NCBI GenBank assembly: GCA_016742215.1
Contig: JACVCC010000003.1
Location: 372,001-436,000, forward strand
Origin: Brevundimonas sp.
GTDB taxonomy: Bacteria; Pseudomonadota; Alphaproteobacteria; Caulobacterales; Caulobacteraceae
DNA: 64,000 bases
Direction of reading: 5' to 3'
Position numbers and translations under genes: made by a program. Positions 53,870-62,900 of the stretch are shown here, one piece after another. How positions within the stretch are numbered: the stretch's first letter is position 1; each line of letters opens with the position of its first letter. Below the pieces are notes generated by a model. That model did not search any database. It saw nothing but the letters and a program-made list of their open reading frames with translations, and was not told the DNA's origin.

Positions 53870-54622
53870 ATGAGATACCGATCGCGAACCGCGCTGTGCG
53901 CCGCCGTCCTGCTGTGCGCCGCGCCCGCTGCTGCGCAGGAAACGCCTGTGCGGTCCGAGGTCACCGGAGCGGTCGACATGATCGTGAGGGAGATGACGCC
54001 GTTGTTCGAGGCGGCCGGCGTGCCTGCTGACCGGTTCATGTCCCGCGAGCATCTGACGGGCCCGGTCGCCGAGGCCTTGCCGCTGCTGAACGCAGATCGT
54101 GACATCGACGGGGAGTGGGACACCTCTGTCCATTTCGAGTTCGACACGACCCGTGCGCCGGAAGGCCTCCCGCCCGAGCCGGACGGCCTCACGGTCCTCG
54201 ACGACGCCCGCGATTGCGTCGAGGAGGACAAGGAGTTTCTCGAGGTCGTCCACTTCCGCCGCTACGTCCGCGAGGAGATGCGCGGCTACCAGTGCGTCCT
54301 GCTTTTCAAGGGCGTCGAGCCGGGAACCTGGGTGCTGGTTTCCAGAGGATTTGCGGAAGGCGGCGGGCGCCGCATGTCCGGCTGGCTCGGCATCGGCATG
54401 AACACGCCGGCGGATGGCGCACGGGCGCGTCAGAGCCTCATCGATCACATCGAAGGGGTGGTCGCGCTGTCCGCGGCGATCGACGACTACGCCCTGGCCT
54501 TGTTTCTGATGCGGGACCGGACCGATGGCGCCCTTTCCCAGGATGAGGCGCTCGCGCGTCTGGATCGGGTGCGCCGCGCCCTGGAAAGCTCGACACCCGT
54601 GCGGCCGGGGACTGCCCAATGA
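53870..54622 (+). CDS. Secreted hypothetical protein (pair member 1)
   Basis: A 250-residue protein with signal peptide (cleavage after AAAQ near residue 23). Two Cys (CVEED and YQC) about 38 residues apart could form a disulfide. No family is recognised. GAGGGGGG lies 8-10 bases before the ATG. The stop overlaps the next start (ATGA), so they are one unit. Confidence 0.7.
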   Translation: MRYRSRTALCAAVLLCAAPAAAQETPVRSEVTGAVDMIVREMTPLFEAAGVPADRFMSREHLTGPVAEALPLLNADRDIDGEWDTSVHFEFDTTRAPEGLPPEPDGLTVLDDARDCVEEDKEFLEVVHFRRYVREEMRGYQCVLLFKGVEPGTWVLVSRGFAEGGGRRMSGWLGIGMNTPADGARARQSLIDHIEGVVALSAAIDDYALALFLMRDRTDGALSQDEALARLDRVRRALESSTPVRPGTAQ

Positions 54623-55278
54623 CCCTGCGCTTCATCCTCGCCGCACTCGCGCTTTCGCTCTGCGCGCCGGGCCCGGTCGCGGCGCAGGCTGAGCCCCGCG
54701 TCGCCATCATCTCGATCAACCAGACTCCGGAGGTCGCCGTCGACGGCTATGTCCGCGCCTTTGACCGGATGCTGGCCGAGGTCGCAGCCGAGGGGGGACT
54801 TCCAGCCCCATCGTCGACCGAGGCCGAGGTGCGGTCCATGGCGGCCAGCGTGGTCTCCGAGGCCGCGACGCTCGAGCGGAGCCACAAGGTCAATTTCGGC
54901 GTCAGCGTTGCGGTCGGCCGGTTCGGCGATCCCGGTGTCGGTGATCGCCCGGGGCGCACGCACGACACCACGGAGGACGAGTGCCGGGCGCGCTATCCCG
55001 ATGCGACGGCGTTCGACGTCAGGGTGGCCCGCTTTGGAGCCGTGACGGCCTATCAGTGTCTCAGGCTGGAGACGACGGAGGGCAAGCGTAGCCTGGCGGG
55101 AATTGCGACGGTGTCCATGCCCGACCGGATCATCGTCACGGCGATATCCCTCAATGCCGAGGGGGCCGAGGCCGGCCTGTCGGACGGATTCGCCGCACCG
55201 GAAGCCGCGGCCCGCCTGCTGTTCGACGGCCAGGTCGACGCAGCGGTGCTGCGTCTGACCCTGCCGTCGGAGCGCTGA
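54619..55278 (+). CDS. Secreted hypothetical protein (pair member 2)
   Basis: A 219-residue protein with signal peptide (cleavage after VAAQ near residue 23). Two Cys (DECRARYP and YQCLRLETTEG) occur in a setting like that of the preceding gene, so the two may be distant paralogues. No known motif. Coupled to gene 53870 by a 4-base overlap. Convergent with the rutE-like gene. Confidence 0.7.
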   Translation: MTLRFILAALALSLCAPGPVAAQAEPRVAIISINQTPEVAVDGYVRAFDRMLAEVAAEGGLPAPSSTEAEVRSMAASVVSEAATLERSHKVNFGVSVAVGRFGDPGVGDRPGRTHDTTEDECRARYPDATAFDVRVARFGAVTAYQCLRLETTEGKRSLAGIATVSMPDRIIVTAISLNAEGAEAGLSDGFAAPEAAARLLFDGQVDAAVLRLTLPSER

Positions 55279-55281
55279 GCC

Positions 55282-55896
55282 TCAGACGATCGCCGCCGCC
55301 TCATCGAACGACAGGCGCGGCGACCGGGGGAACAGGTTTTCGTCCGAGCCATAGCCCAGGTTCATGATGAAGTTCGGCTCGACATTTCTGTCGGGGAAGA
55401 ACTCGGCCTTCACGCCGGCCGGGTCGAAGCCCGACATCGGGCCGACGTCCAGACCCAGCGACCGCGCGGCGATGGTCAGATAGCCGCCCTGCAGCGACGA
55501 GTTGCGGAAGGCGCTCTCGCGGCGCGCGGCCTCGTCGGCGAACCAGTCCTTGGCGCCCGGGGCGTGCGGGAACAGGGTCGGCAGGGTCTCGGGGAAGTCC
55601 AGATCCATGCCGATGATCACCGTCACCGGCGCCTGCATCGTCTTGGCGCGGTTGCCCTCGGACATGTGCGGCGCGAGGCGCGCCTTGGCCTCCGGCGAGG
55701 TCACGAAGATGAAGCGGGCCGGGGTGTTGTTCACCGCCGTCGGTCCGAATTTGGTCAGCTCGTACAGCTGGTGCAGCAGGGCCGGGTCCACCGGCCGGTC
55801 GGTCCAGCCATTGCGGGTGCGGGCCTCGGTGAACAGCTGCGCCAGCACGGCGTCGGTCACCGGAAGGTCGCGGGTCGTGTGAGAGTCGAAAGCCAT
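55282..55896 (-). CDS. rutE: Malonic semialdehyde reductase RutE-like nitroreductase
   Basis: A 204-residue FMN-dependent nitroreductase-family protein. The RutE/HadB subgroup motifs [27 protein letters not shown] and [25 protein letters not shown] (two pieces) are present. RutE reduces malonic semialdehyde from uracil breakdown. No other rut gene is near, so the role here may differ. Confidence 0.88.
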   Translation of the reverse strand: MAFDSHTTRDLPVTDAVLAQLFTEARTRNGWTDRPVDPALLHQLYELTKFGPTAVNNTPARFIFVTSPEAKARLAPHMSEGNRAKTMQAPVTVIIGMDLDFPETLPTLFPHAPGAKDWFADEAARRESAFRNSSLQGGYLTIAARSLGLDVGPMSGFDPAGVKAEFFPDRNVEPNFIMNLGYGSDENLFPRSPRLSFDEAAAIV

Positions 55897-56225
55897 GACG
55901 GTCTATCCAGAATAAGAACTGTAACAACAGCGAATGCAAAATAGGTCATCACGATGTGGCGCCAAGGGCTATCGCAACAAAATCTGTTGCTGATCGTCTC
56001 GCTTCCCCAGCCCCGCCCCCCTCGGGCTTGACCCGAGGGCCGGACATTGTGCGTCTCAGATCGCAGGGATGACGCGCCTGTCTGTGTCCAACGTCGTCGA
56101 TCGAGTGCGGCTCGCCCCCCGACCCTCGGGTCAAGCCCGAGGCTGACGGTGGAAGAGGGAGCAACGAGCAAGGTGCGCGGACGCAGCCCCTGTCCCCGCG
56201 CGCGCGAAACCCCTATCTAGGGCCT
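55897..56225. repeat. 329-base intergenic region with a pair of inverted palindromes
   Basis: No gene is seen here. CCCTCGGGCTTGACCCGAGGG (56019-56039, in two pieces CCCTCGGGCTT and GACCCGAGGG) recurs inverted at 56123-56142, 84 bases away, with one mismatch. Each copy is itself a hairpin. Such units are common between alphaproteobacterial genes. It separates rutE from ybaB. Confidence 0.7.
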
Positions 56226-56555
56226 ATGAAAGACCTCAACGCCCTGATGCAGCAGGCCCAGCAGATGCAGCAACGGCTGCAGGACGCCCAGGCCCGCATG
56301 GCTGAAACCACCGCTTCCGGCACCTCCGGCGGCGGCCTCGTCACCCTGTCCCTCAAGGGCGCCGGCGAGGTGACCTCGGTCACCATCGACGACAGCCTGA
56401 TGGCGCCGGGCGAGGGCGAGATCCTTGCCGACCTGATCGTGGCCGCCCACGCCGACGCCAAGCGCAAGCTGGACGAGGTCAACTCGGCCCTGATGCGCGA
56501 CGCCGCGGGCCCGATGGCCGGGATGAACATCCCGGGGATGCCGAAACTCTTCTGA
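56226..56555 (+). CDS. YbaB/EbfC family nucleoid-associated protein
   Basis: A 109-residue DNA-binding protein with a coiled N-terminus ([19 protein letters not shown]) and the [21 protein letters not shown] strand region typical of the family. It forms dimers on DNA. Its stop overlaps the recR start by one base (TGATG). Confidence 0.94.
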   Translation: MKDLNALMQQAQQMQQRLQDAQARMAETTASGTSGGGLVTLSLKGAGEVTSVTIDDSLMAPGEGEILADLIVAAHADAKRKLDEVNSALMRDAAGPMAGMNIPGMPKLF

Positions 56556-57157
56556 TGGCCGCGTCCGCCGGGCCGGAAATCGAGCGGCTCATCAGCCTGC
56601 TGGCCAAGCTGCCGGGCATGGGGCCGCGCTCGGCCCGTCGCGCGGCCCTGGCCCTGCTGAAGAAGCGCGAACAGCTCTTGGTGCCGCTCGCCGCCTCGCT
56701 GGCCGAGACGGCCGAGAAGGTGTCGTCCTGCTCGGTCTGCGGCGCGCCGGACACCCGCAATCCCTGCTCGATCTGCTCGGACACGGCCCGCAACAACGGC
56801 CTGATCTGCGTGGTCGAGGAGGCCGGCGCCCTGTGGGCCATGGAGCGCTCGGGCGCTTTCCGCGGCAAATACCATGTGTTGGGCGGCCTGCTGTCGGCGT
56901 TGGATGGCGTCGGTCCAGGCGCCCTGCGCATCGCCGAACTGGTCGGCCGCGTCAGGGGCGGGGAGGCCAAGGAGGTCGTCCTCGCCCTGCCGGCCACGGT
57001 CGATGGCCAGACCACCGCCCACTACATCGCCGAGCGCCTCGCCGGCGCGGAGGTCGAGATCACTTCCCTGGCCCGCGGCGTCCCCGTCGGCGGCGAACTG
57101 GACTGGCTCGACGACGGCACCATCGTCCAGGCCCTGCGCGCCCGCCGCCCGGCCTGA
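56555..57157 (+). CDS. recR: Recombination protein RecR
   Basis: A 200-residue RecFOR-pathway protein: N-terminal helix-hairpin-helix ([17 protein letters not shown]), zinc motif [16 protein letters not shown] near residues 57-72, a Toprim domain with CVVEEAG, and the [17 protein letters not shown] end. It helps load RecA at gaps. Follows ybaB as usual. Confidence 0.96.
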   Translation: MAASAGPEIERLISLLAKLPGMGPRSARRAALALLKKREQLLVPLAASLAETAEKVSSCSVCGAPDTRNPCSICSDTARNNGLICVVEEAGALWAMERSGAFRGKYHVLGGLLSALDGVGPGALRIAELVGRVRGGEAKEVVLALPATVDGQTTAHYIAERLAGAEVEITSLARGVPVGGELDWLDDGTIVQALRARRPA

Positions 57158-57278
57158 GGGCGTACGACCGTTTTTGACGCATCATGCCGGCAGGGTCGGC
57201 GGATGACCGACCTCAGCCGATATTTCCGGACGACTCGCACTGTGTTGTTCGGCGGCGACTCCCGGTAAGGAACGGAGC

Positions 57279-58547
57279 ATGAACGCCTCGCTCGCTCCTG
57301 CGCTCGCCGCCGCCGTCGTCGCCCTGATCGCCCTGATCTGGGCCCTGATGGAGCGCCGCCGCGCCGCCGCCGCCGAAACCCGCGCCTGGGAGCTGCGCGA
57401 GCGCCACGCCGAGGTCGAGGCCCGGATGCGGCTGGCCGAGGACGCCGCTGCGACCAATGCCGAGTTCCTGCGCGCCCAGTCGCTCCAGTCGGCCCAGACC
57501 GCCGCCGACGAACTGCTGAAGCGCACCGACGAATCCTTCCGCAATCGTGAGCTGATGGCCCAGCAGCGGATGGACGCCCAACTGAAGCCTGTCGCCGAGA
57601 CCCTGGCGAAGTTTCAGGAGCATGTCGCCGCGCTGGAGAAGACCCGCGCCGAGGAGACCGGCGGACTGAAGGAACAGCTGGCTCAGCTGATGACCGCCTC
57701 GACCGCTACCCGCGACGAGGCCCGCAAGCTGACCGAGGCCCTGCGCGGCAACACCGGCCGTCGCGGCCGATGGGGGGAGCAGACCTGCCGTAATGTGCTG
57801 GAAGCCGCCGGCATGGCGGGCCGTTTCGACTTCGAGGAGCAGACCTCCAACGCCGACGATGCCGGCCGCCAGCAACGCCCCGACTTCATCGTCCGCCTGC
57901 CGGGCGGAGGCATGTTCGTGATCGACGCCAAGGTGCCGCTGGCCTTCGATGACGAGGCCGATCAGGGCGACGAGGACGCCCGCGCCCGCGCCCGCTCCCT
58001 GCGCATCGCCGCCAGCCTGAAGACCCACATGCGGCAGCTGGCGTCCAAGGCCTATCAGGACCAGTTCAAGCCCAGCCCGGACTTCGTCGCCCTGTTCGTG
58101 CCCGGCGACGCCTTCCTCGCCGCGGCGCTGGATCACGAGCCCAATCTGCTGACCGACGCCATGGCCTCGCGCGTCGTCATCGTCACCCCGACCACCCTGT
58201 TCGCCCTGTGCAAGGCCGTCGCCTACGGCTGGCGCGCCGAGGAGCAGGCGAAGAACGCCGAGGACGTCGCCCGTCTCGGCAAGGAGCTCTACAAGCGCCT
58301 GTCGGTCATGGGCGGCCACGCCGCCGCCGTCGGCCGCGCGCTCGACACGGCGGTTGGCAAGTACAACCAGTTCGTCGGTTCGCTCGAAAGCCAGGTCATG
58401 GTCTCGGCCCGCCGCTTCGAGGACCTGCATGTCGACCACGAGGGCAAGGAGCTTCCGGAGCTCGGGCCCGTCGAGCAGAGCCCCCGCGCCTTCAGCCGTC
58501 CGGAACTGACCGAAGCTCCCAAGCTGAAGCTCGCCGACGGCGGGTAA
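57279..58547 (+). CDS. rmuC: DNA recombination protein RmuC
   Basis: A 422-residue protein with an N-terminal membrane segment (about residues 8-24), a long coiled coil to about residue 150, and the RmuC nuclease-like domain with GRRGRWGEQTCRNVLEAAGM, RPDFIVRLPGG and FVIDAKVPLAF. It limits DNA rearrangements. The ATG follows AAGGAACGGAGC. Confidence 0.93.
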   Translation: MNASLAPALAAAVVALIALIWALMERRRAAAAETRAWELRERHAEVEARMRLAEDAAATNAEFLRAQSLQSAQTAADELLKRTDESFRNRELMAQQRMDAQLKPVAETLAKFQEHVAALEKTRAEETGGLKEQLAQLMTASTATRDEARKLTEALRGNTGRRGRWGEQTCRNVLEAAGMAGRFDFEEQTSNADDAGRQQRPDFIVRLPGGGMFVIDAKVPLAFDDEADQGDEDARARARSLRIAASLKTHMRQLASKAYQDQFKPSPDFVALFVPGDAFLAAALDHEPNLLTDAMASRVVIVTPTTLFALCKAVAYGWRAEEQAKNAEDVARLGKELYKRLSVMGGHAAAVGRALDTAVGKYNQFVGSLESQVMVSARRFEDLHVDHEGKELPELGPVEQSPRAFSRPELTEAPKLKLADGG

Positions 58548-58560
58548 GACAAGCTCGATT

Positions 58561-58624
58561 GTCTGTTTGACAAGGTTGCTTGACATGCGTGTCAGGTGAT
58601 GTAAAACACCCTTGTCAAACAGAC
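58561..58624 (+). promoter_or_regulatory. Promoter with nested operator palindromes for the XRE cassette
   Basis: A perfect 15-base inverted repeat (58561-58575 with 58610-58624) flanks a promoter: TTGACA at 58580 and TAAAAC at 58602, 16 bases apart. The -35 is inside a second palindrome, TGACA-TGCG-TGTCA (58581-58594). The half-site TTGACA / TGTCAA occurs four times. It fits cooperative binding by the small XRE regulator encoded downstream. Confidence 0.75.
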
Positions 58625-58637
58625 GTGGGACCTTGTC

Positions 58638-59078
58638 ATGAGCGATCCAAAACCCCGGCCGGCTTTCGGCGGAACCATCGGCTACCTCGGCGCCCTGGGG
58701 CTGACCCTGGTCGCCGGCGTGTTCGGAGCGCTGGGCAGCAGCTACTTCGGCGCATGGCCCGGCATGACCGGCCTGCTGTTGACCCTTCTGGTCAACGCCG
58801 CCGCCCTCGGCGCGGCCCTGCTCGTCGGCGTCTGGTGGTGGCGCGGCATCGATGAGGCCGCCCGCGAGGCCCACAAGTGGGCGTGGTGGTGGGGCGGGTG
58901 CAGCGGCATGATCGTCGGCGCCGTCTTCCTGCTCACGGCCCTCAGTCGCCCGATCGAAGCCGAACTCGGCGGACTGGACATGAACCAGCTCTTCGCCGGC
59001 GGCATGGTCGTCGTCCTGCTCTGTCAGGTGATCGGCTACGGCATCGCCTGGGCCGTCTGGTGGGCGCAGCGTCGGTGA
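58638..59078 (+). CDS. Small membrane protein of the XRE cassette
   Basis: A 146-residue protein with about four membrane segments (near residues 13-33, 42-66, 82-102 and 115-140) and a Trp-rich loop (HKWAWWWGGCSG). No family is recognised. First gene of a cassette under the palindromic promoter. GTGGGACC lies before the ATG. The XRE gene starts 10 bases after its stop. Confidence 0.75.
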   Translation: MSDPKPRPAFGGTIGYLGALGLTLVAGVFGALGSSYFGAWPGMTGLLLTLLVNAAALGAALLVGVWWWRGIDEAAREAHKWAWWWGGCSGMIVGAVFLLTALSRPIEAELGGLDMNQLFAGGMVVVLLCQVIGYGIAWAVWWAQRR

Positions 59079-59088
59079 GGGCCCGGTC

Positions 59089-59286
59089 ATGAACAACCGC
59101 CTCAAGGTGCTGCGCGCCGAGCGCAACTGGAGCCAGGCCGATCTGGCCGAAGCCCTCGGCGTCTCCCGCCAGACCGTCAACGCGCTGGAGACCGGTCGCT
59201 ACGACCCGTCCCTGCCCCTCGCCTTCAAGATCGGCCGGGTCTTCGGCCAACCCATCGAATCCATCTTTTCGGAACAGGAGAGCTGA
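59089..59286 (+). CDS. Small XRE-family transcriptional regulator
   Basis: A 65-residue Cro/CI-type helix-turn-helix protein (about residues 16-37: SQADLAEALGVSRQTVNALE). It is of the short type found beside membrane proteins, with PFDPSLPLAFKIGRVF replaced here by YDPSLPLAFKIGRVF. It probably represses the cassette through the TTGACA/TGTCAA sites upstream. The next gene begins 2 bases after its stop. Confidence 0.9.
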   Translation: MNNRLKVLRAERNWSQADLAEALGVSRQTVNALETGRYDPSLPLAFKIGRVFGQPIESIFSEQES

Positions 59287-59288
59287 GC

Positions 59289-59945
59289 ATGTCCCGCCTC
59301 TTCCCCGCCTCCATGTCCAACGGGGCCCGCACCCTCATCAAGGCGCTCGCCGCCGGAGCCGTCTGCGGCGTCCTGGGCTACTTCGTCGGCCAGCTGGCCT
59401 ATGATTATTTCCCGGGGATCGAGCCCGACCTGTCGGCCGTCCGCTGGGCAGACGTGGTCGCCGTCCTTCTGGCCGCCATCATGGTCGTCGCCAGCCTCGC
59501 CACCGCCATCCGCTCCCTCGATCGGAAGGGTCTGGGCAAGACGCTCAACCTTGAGGGCCCTGCCGGTGACGGCGAGGTGCGCGAAGTCCGCCTGCAGTCG
59601 GCCATCCTGATCCTCTCGGGCCTGATCCTCCCCCTGCCGATGATCCTCTCGTCCGTCGGCGCTCCGGTCGGCCTCTCGCTGGCGGCCGTCGCGGCCTTGC
59701 TGGTCCTGCACACCGTGCTGAACTTCCACCTGTACCGAACGGTCGACGAGCTGTTCCGTCGCATCGTGGTCGAGGCCGGCGCCGTCACCTTCTGGCTCGG
59801 CCAGGGCCTGCTCTTCCTCTGGGCTGCCGCGGAACGCCTGTCCGCCGTGGCGCCGATCACCGCCTGGGACGCCTACGTCGTCCTGATGGGCGTCTATCTG
59901 GTGGTCTCGATGATCGTGACCATGCGCCGCGGCCTCGCCGCCTGA
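59289..59945 (+). CDS. Multi-pass membrane protein of the XRE cassette
   Basis: A 218-residue protein with about six membrane segments (near residues 14-34, 55-75, 100-120, 124-146, 160-182 and 190-212). No motif for a transporter or enzyme is recognised. It completes the three-gene cassette. GGAGAGC lies just before the ATG. Confidence 0.78.
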   Translation: MSRLFPASMSNGARTLIKALAAGAVCGVLGYFVGQLAYDYFPGIEPDLSAVRWADVVAVLLAAIMVVASLATAIRSLDRKGLGKTLNLEGPAGDGEVREVRLQSAILILSGLILPLPMILSSVGAPVGLSLAAVAALLVLHTVLNFHLYRTVDELFRRIVVEAGAVTFWLGQGLLFLWAAAERLSAVAPITAWDAYVVLMGVYLVVSMIVTMRRGLAA

Positions 59946-59993
59946 TCCTTCCTCTCCCTGAAACCGCCTGAATCCCGACCAAGGAGTCCTGTC

Positions 59994-60968
59994 ATGACCT
60001 TCGCTCGCCGCCTCTCCCGCGCCGCCGCTTCCGCCGGCCGCACCGCCCTCGGAACCGTCCTGGGCCTGACGCTCGCCGGCGCCATCGCCTTCCAGCCGAA
60101 CGCCACCTGGGCCCAGACCGCGGCTCCGGCTGCGGCCGCCCGCGAGGTTCCCCGCGCCGAGGGCGCCGGCCCGGCCCTGTGGGTCGTCCGCGACGCCGAC
60201 TCGACCATCTATCTGTTCGGCACCGTGCACGTCCTGCGCCCGACCACGGCCTGGGGCACCGATGCCGTGGACCGCGCCTTCGACAGCGCCGACGAGGTCT
60301 GGTTCGAGATCTCCAACCCCGATGACGCCGCCGCCATGATGCCGCTGATCCAGCAGTACGGCATCTCGCCCCAGCGCCCGCTGTCCTCCCTGCTGACCGC
60401 CGAGGAGATGGCCGAACTCAACGCCGCCGCGACGGGTATCGGCATGCCGGCGGGCCAGGTCGACATGCTGCGTCCGTGGTTCGCCGCCCTTACGCTCAGC
60501 GTCGCGCCGCTGGTCAAGGCCGGCTACGATCCGCAGTCGGGCGTCGAGCTGGTTCTGAAGGGTCGCGCCCAGGCCGCCGGCAAGCCGATCAAGGCCTTCG
60601 AGACCATCGACTCCCAGATCCGCATTCTCGCCGAACTGCCGGAACAGGAGCAGCTCGCCTTCCTGCGCAGCACGCTGGAGGACTACGAGAACGCCCACGT
60701 CATGGTCGACGCCATGGTCAGCGACTGGTCGCGCGGCGACGTCGAGGCACTGGATCGCCTGATCGTTCAGGAAATGAAGCAGGACAGCCAGGTCGTCTAT
60801 GACGCCATGCTGACGAACCGGAACACCAACTGGGCGAACCAGATCCAGCAGATCCTCGCCGGCTCGGGCACCGCCTTCATCGCCGTCGGCGCCGCCCACC
60901 TGGCGGGCGACGACAGCGTCCAGTCCATCCTCGCCCAACGGGGCGTGACGGCGGAACGGGTGGAGTAG
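59994..60968 (+). CDS. TraB/GumN family protein
   Basis: A 324-residue secreted protein with signal peptide (cleavage near TWAQ, residue 41). The family motif is YLFGTVHVLRP near residue 75 and the C-terminal FIAVGAAHLAGDDSV repeats the pattern, as in TraB/GumN. The reaction is not settled and may be proteolytic. AAGGAG lies 8 bases before the ATG. Confidence 0.9.
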   Translation: MTFARRLSRAAASAGRTALGTVLGLTLAGAIAFQPNATWAQTAAPAAAAREVPRAEGAGPALWVVRDADSTIYLFGTVHVLRPTTAWGTDAVDRAFDSADEVWFEISNPDDAAAMMPLIQQYGISPQRPLSSLLTAEEMAELNAAATGIGMPAGQVDMLRPWFAALTLSVAPLVKAGYDPQSGVELVLKGRAQAAGKPIKAFETIDSQIRILAELPEQEQLAFLRSTLEDYENAHVMVDAMVSDWSRGDVEALDRLIVQEMKQDSQVVYDAMLTNRNTNWANQIQQILAGSGTAFIAVGAAHLAGDDSVQSILAQRGVTAERVE

Positions 60969-60977
60969 GGGAGAAGC

Positions 60978-61051
60978 TGGAGCGGGCAGCGGGAATCGAA
61001 CCCGCACGAAAAGCTTGGGAAGCTTTCAGGCTACCACTACATCATGCCCGC
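60978..61051 (-). tRNA. tRNA-Gly (anticodon CCC)
   Basis: A 74-base cloverleaf: GCGGGCA acceptor pairs with TGCCCGC, the anticodon loop is TTCCCAA (CCC), the T arm is GCGGG-TTCGATT-CCCGC and the 3' TCCA is encoded. Confidence 0.93.
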
Positions 61052-61064
61052 GGAGCCGGACGCA

Positions 61065-61093
61065 GCCTTACGGCGAACGGCTTCAGAGCTCAA
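61065..61093 (-). promoter_or_regulatory. Candidate promoter of tRNA-Gly
   Basis: TTGAGC (-35) and TAAGGC (-10) 17 bases apart on the minus strand, starting about 7 bases before the tRNA. The -10 is weak. Confidence 0.35.
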
Positions 61094-61094
61094 G

Positions 61095-61123
61095 ACGGGG
61101 CGGTCGCAAGGCCGCCCCGTTTT
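61095..61123. terminator. Hairpin downstream of the amidohydrolase gene
   Basis: ACGGGGCGG pairs with CCGCCCCGT, followed on the plus strand by TTTTCG. On the minus strand, where the amidohydrolase ends, only TCTT follows. The direction is uncertain. Confidence 0.5.
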
Positions 61124-61128
61124 CGCGT

Positions 61129-62784
61129 TCAGTCGGCGCGATGAACGATCACGCCATCCACGACGGTCAGGGTCGCCTTGCCGTTGGGGATGTCGGCGAA
61201 CGGCGCCGTCATCAGGTCCACGTCGAAGGCGGTGAAGTCGGCGCGCTTGCCCACCTCGATGGTGCCCAGTTCGGTCTCGCGGAAGCTGGCGTACGCCGGC
61301 CACAGGGTGAACATCTTCAGCGCGGTCGCCCGGTCCACGGCCTCCTGCGGTCGCCAGTCCGGGCCCTGGAAGCCCTGCAGGTCGCGGCGGGCGACGGCGG
61401 CGTAGAACTCGATCAGCGGCGCGCCCCGCTCGACCGGGGCGTCCGACCCGCCGACGACGATGACGCCCATGTCGGTCAGGCTGTGCCAGGCATAGGCCCC
61501 GTCCAGCCGCCGGTCGCCGAGGCGGGCGGGGGCGAAATGCAGGTCGCCGATGGCGTGGCTCGGCTGCATCGAGGCGATGATCGGCAGGTTGGCGAAGTAG
61601 GCATAGTCGGAGGGCCGCAGGACTTGCGCATGCTCGATCCGCCAGCGCACATCCTGCCCGTTCGGCCGCTCGGACGGCGGCACGTCTTCCAGCGCCGAGG
61701 CGTACCAGCTCGCCACCGAGGCGTTGCCGCGGTCGCCGATCGCATGGGTCGCGATCTGGATGCCGCCGCGCAGCGCCGCCTGGTACAGCGGCCCGATCTC
61801 CTCCGCCGTGATCTGCATCAGGCCGGTGGTGTCCGGCCGGTCCGAATAGGGGGCGAACAGCGCCGCGCCCCGCGAGCCCAGCGCGCCGTCCGCGTAGTAT
61901 TTGATCGCCCGGGTGATGATCCGGCCGTCGGCCACATTCCGCGGCCCGCCGGCGATCAGCTCGGCCGCGCCGTCAGGCGTGACGCTGTTGTAGATGCGTA
62001 GCGGCGCCTCGCCGTCGCGGGCCATCTGCTCGAGCAGCGGGATGTCCTTCCACGGCGCGCTCATGAAGTGGACGCCGGTCCAGCCATAGGCCGCCTCGAC
62101 GCGGAAGCCGGCGCGATAGGCCTCCCGCGTCGCCTCCGGATCGGCCTGCGGGGTCAGGCGCGCGACCAGCTGCTCGGCGGCGTCGACCAGCAGTCCGGTC
62201 GGCCGCCCGTCCGGACCCTTCAGGATTTCCCCGCCGGTCGGCGCTGGCGTCGAACCGTCGATGCCCGCCGCGGTCAGGGCCGCGCTCGACGCCACCACCG
62301 CATGTCCGTCCGCCCGGCTCAGCAGGACCATCCGTCCTGGAGCCGCCGCGTCCAGATCGGCGGCGGTCAGGAAGCGGTCTTCCGGCCAGTGCGTCTCGAT
62401 CCAGCCGCGCCCGACGATCTGCCCTTCCGGGTGCGCCTGCGCCCACGCCGCCAGCTTCGCCATCGCATCGGCGACGGAGCTCGAGCCTTCGAGGTTCAGC
62501 GTCAGCTCCCGCCAGCCGATCCCGTCCAGATGGGCGTGGCCATCGGTGAAGCCGGGGAACATGGCGGAGCCCTTCAGGTCCACGACCTCCAGCCCGGTCG
62601 CATCCGGCGCGCCCGCGGCTGGTCCGACATAGGCGATCCGCCCGCCGCGCACCTGCACCGTCTCCGCCGTCGGATTGGCCTCCACCCCGGTATAGATCGG
62701 CCCGCCCCGGATCAGCAGATCCTGCGCCTGCGCGCTGAAGGCTGTCCCGGCGAGCAGGAAGGCGAGGGCGGCGGCGCGGATCAT
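61129..62784 (-). CDS. Secreted amidohydrolase family protein (YtcJ-like)
   Basis: A 551-residue metal-dependent hydrolase with signal peptide (cleavage after SAQA near residue 20). GFTDGHAHLD near residue 75 (HxH metal motif), RWRIEHAQVL near 380, and GSDAPVERGAPL near 455 (Asp) match the superfamily. YtcJ-like members cleave N-acyl or formyl bonds. The substrate is unknown. Confidence 0.88.
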   Translation of the reverse strand: MIRAAALAFLLAGTAFSAQAQDLLIRGGPIYTGVEANPTAETVQVRGGRIAYVGPAAGAPDATGLEVVDLKGSAMFPGFTDGHAHLDGIGWRELTLNLEGSSSVADAMAKLAAWAQAHPEGQIVGRGWIETHWPEDRFLTAADLDAAAPGRMVLLSRADGHAVVASSAALTAAGIDGSTPAPTGGEILKGPDGRPTGLLVDAAEQLVARLTPQADPEATREAYRAGFRVEAAYGWTGVHFMSAPWKDIPLLEQMARDGEAPLRIYNSVTPDGAAELIAGGPRNVADGRIITRAIKYYADGALGSRGAALFAPYSDRPDTTGLMQITAEEIGPLYQAALRGGIQIATHAIGDRGNASVASWYASALEDVPPSERPNGQDVRWRIEHAQVLRPSDYAYFANLPIIASMQPSHAIGDLHFAPARLGDRRLDGAYAWHSLTDMGVIVVGGSDAPVERGAPLIEFYAAVARRDLQGFQGPDWRPQEAVDRATALKMFTLWPAYASFRETELGTIEVGKRADFTAFDVDLMTAPFADIPNGKATLTVVDGVIVHRAD

Positions 62785-62848
62785 GGAGCGGCTCCGGTTG
62801 CGAAGTCCAAGGGGTGCGGCGCTGTCAGGCGCAGGTCAAGCCGCAACG

Positions 62849-62875
62849 AAAAAGGGGACGCCGCAGCGTCCCCTT
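62849..62875 (-). terminator. Terminator of the FadB/FadJ-type gene
   Basis: On the minus strand GGGGACGC pairs with GCGTCCCC and TTTTT follows, about 25 bases after the stop. Confidence 0.92.
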
Positions 62876-62900
62876 CGTCCGTCCGTCTTGAGGAGGCGAC

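Noticed and set aside
61044..62001. A plus-strand gene over the amidohydrolase
   Set aside because: Antisense to a gene with signal peptide and metal motifs; no ribosome site or domain.
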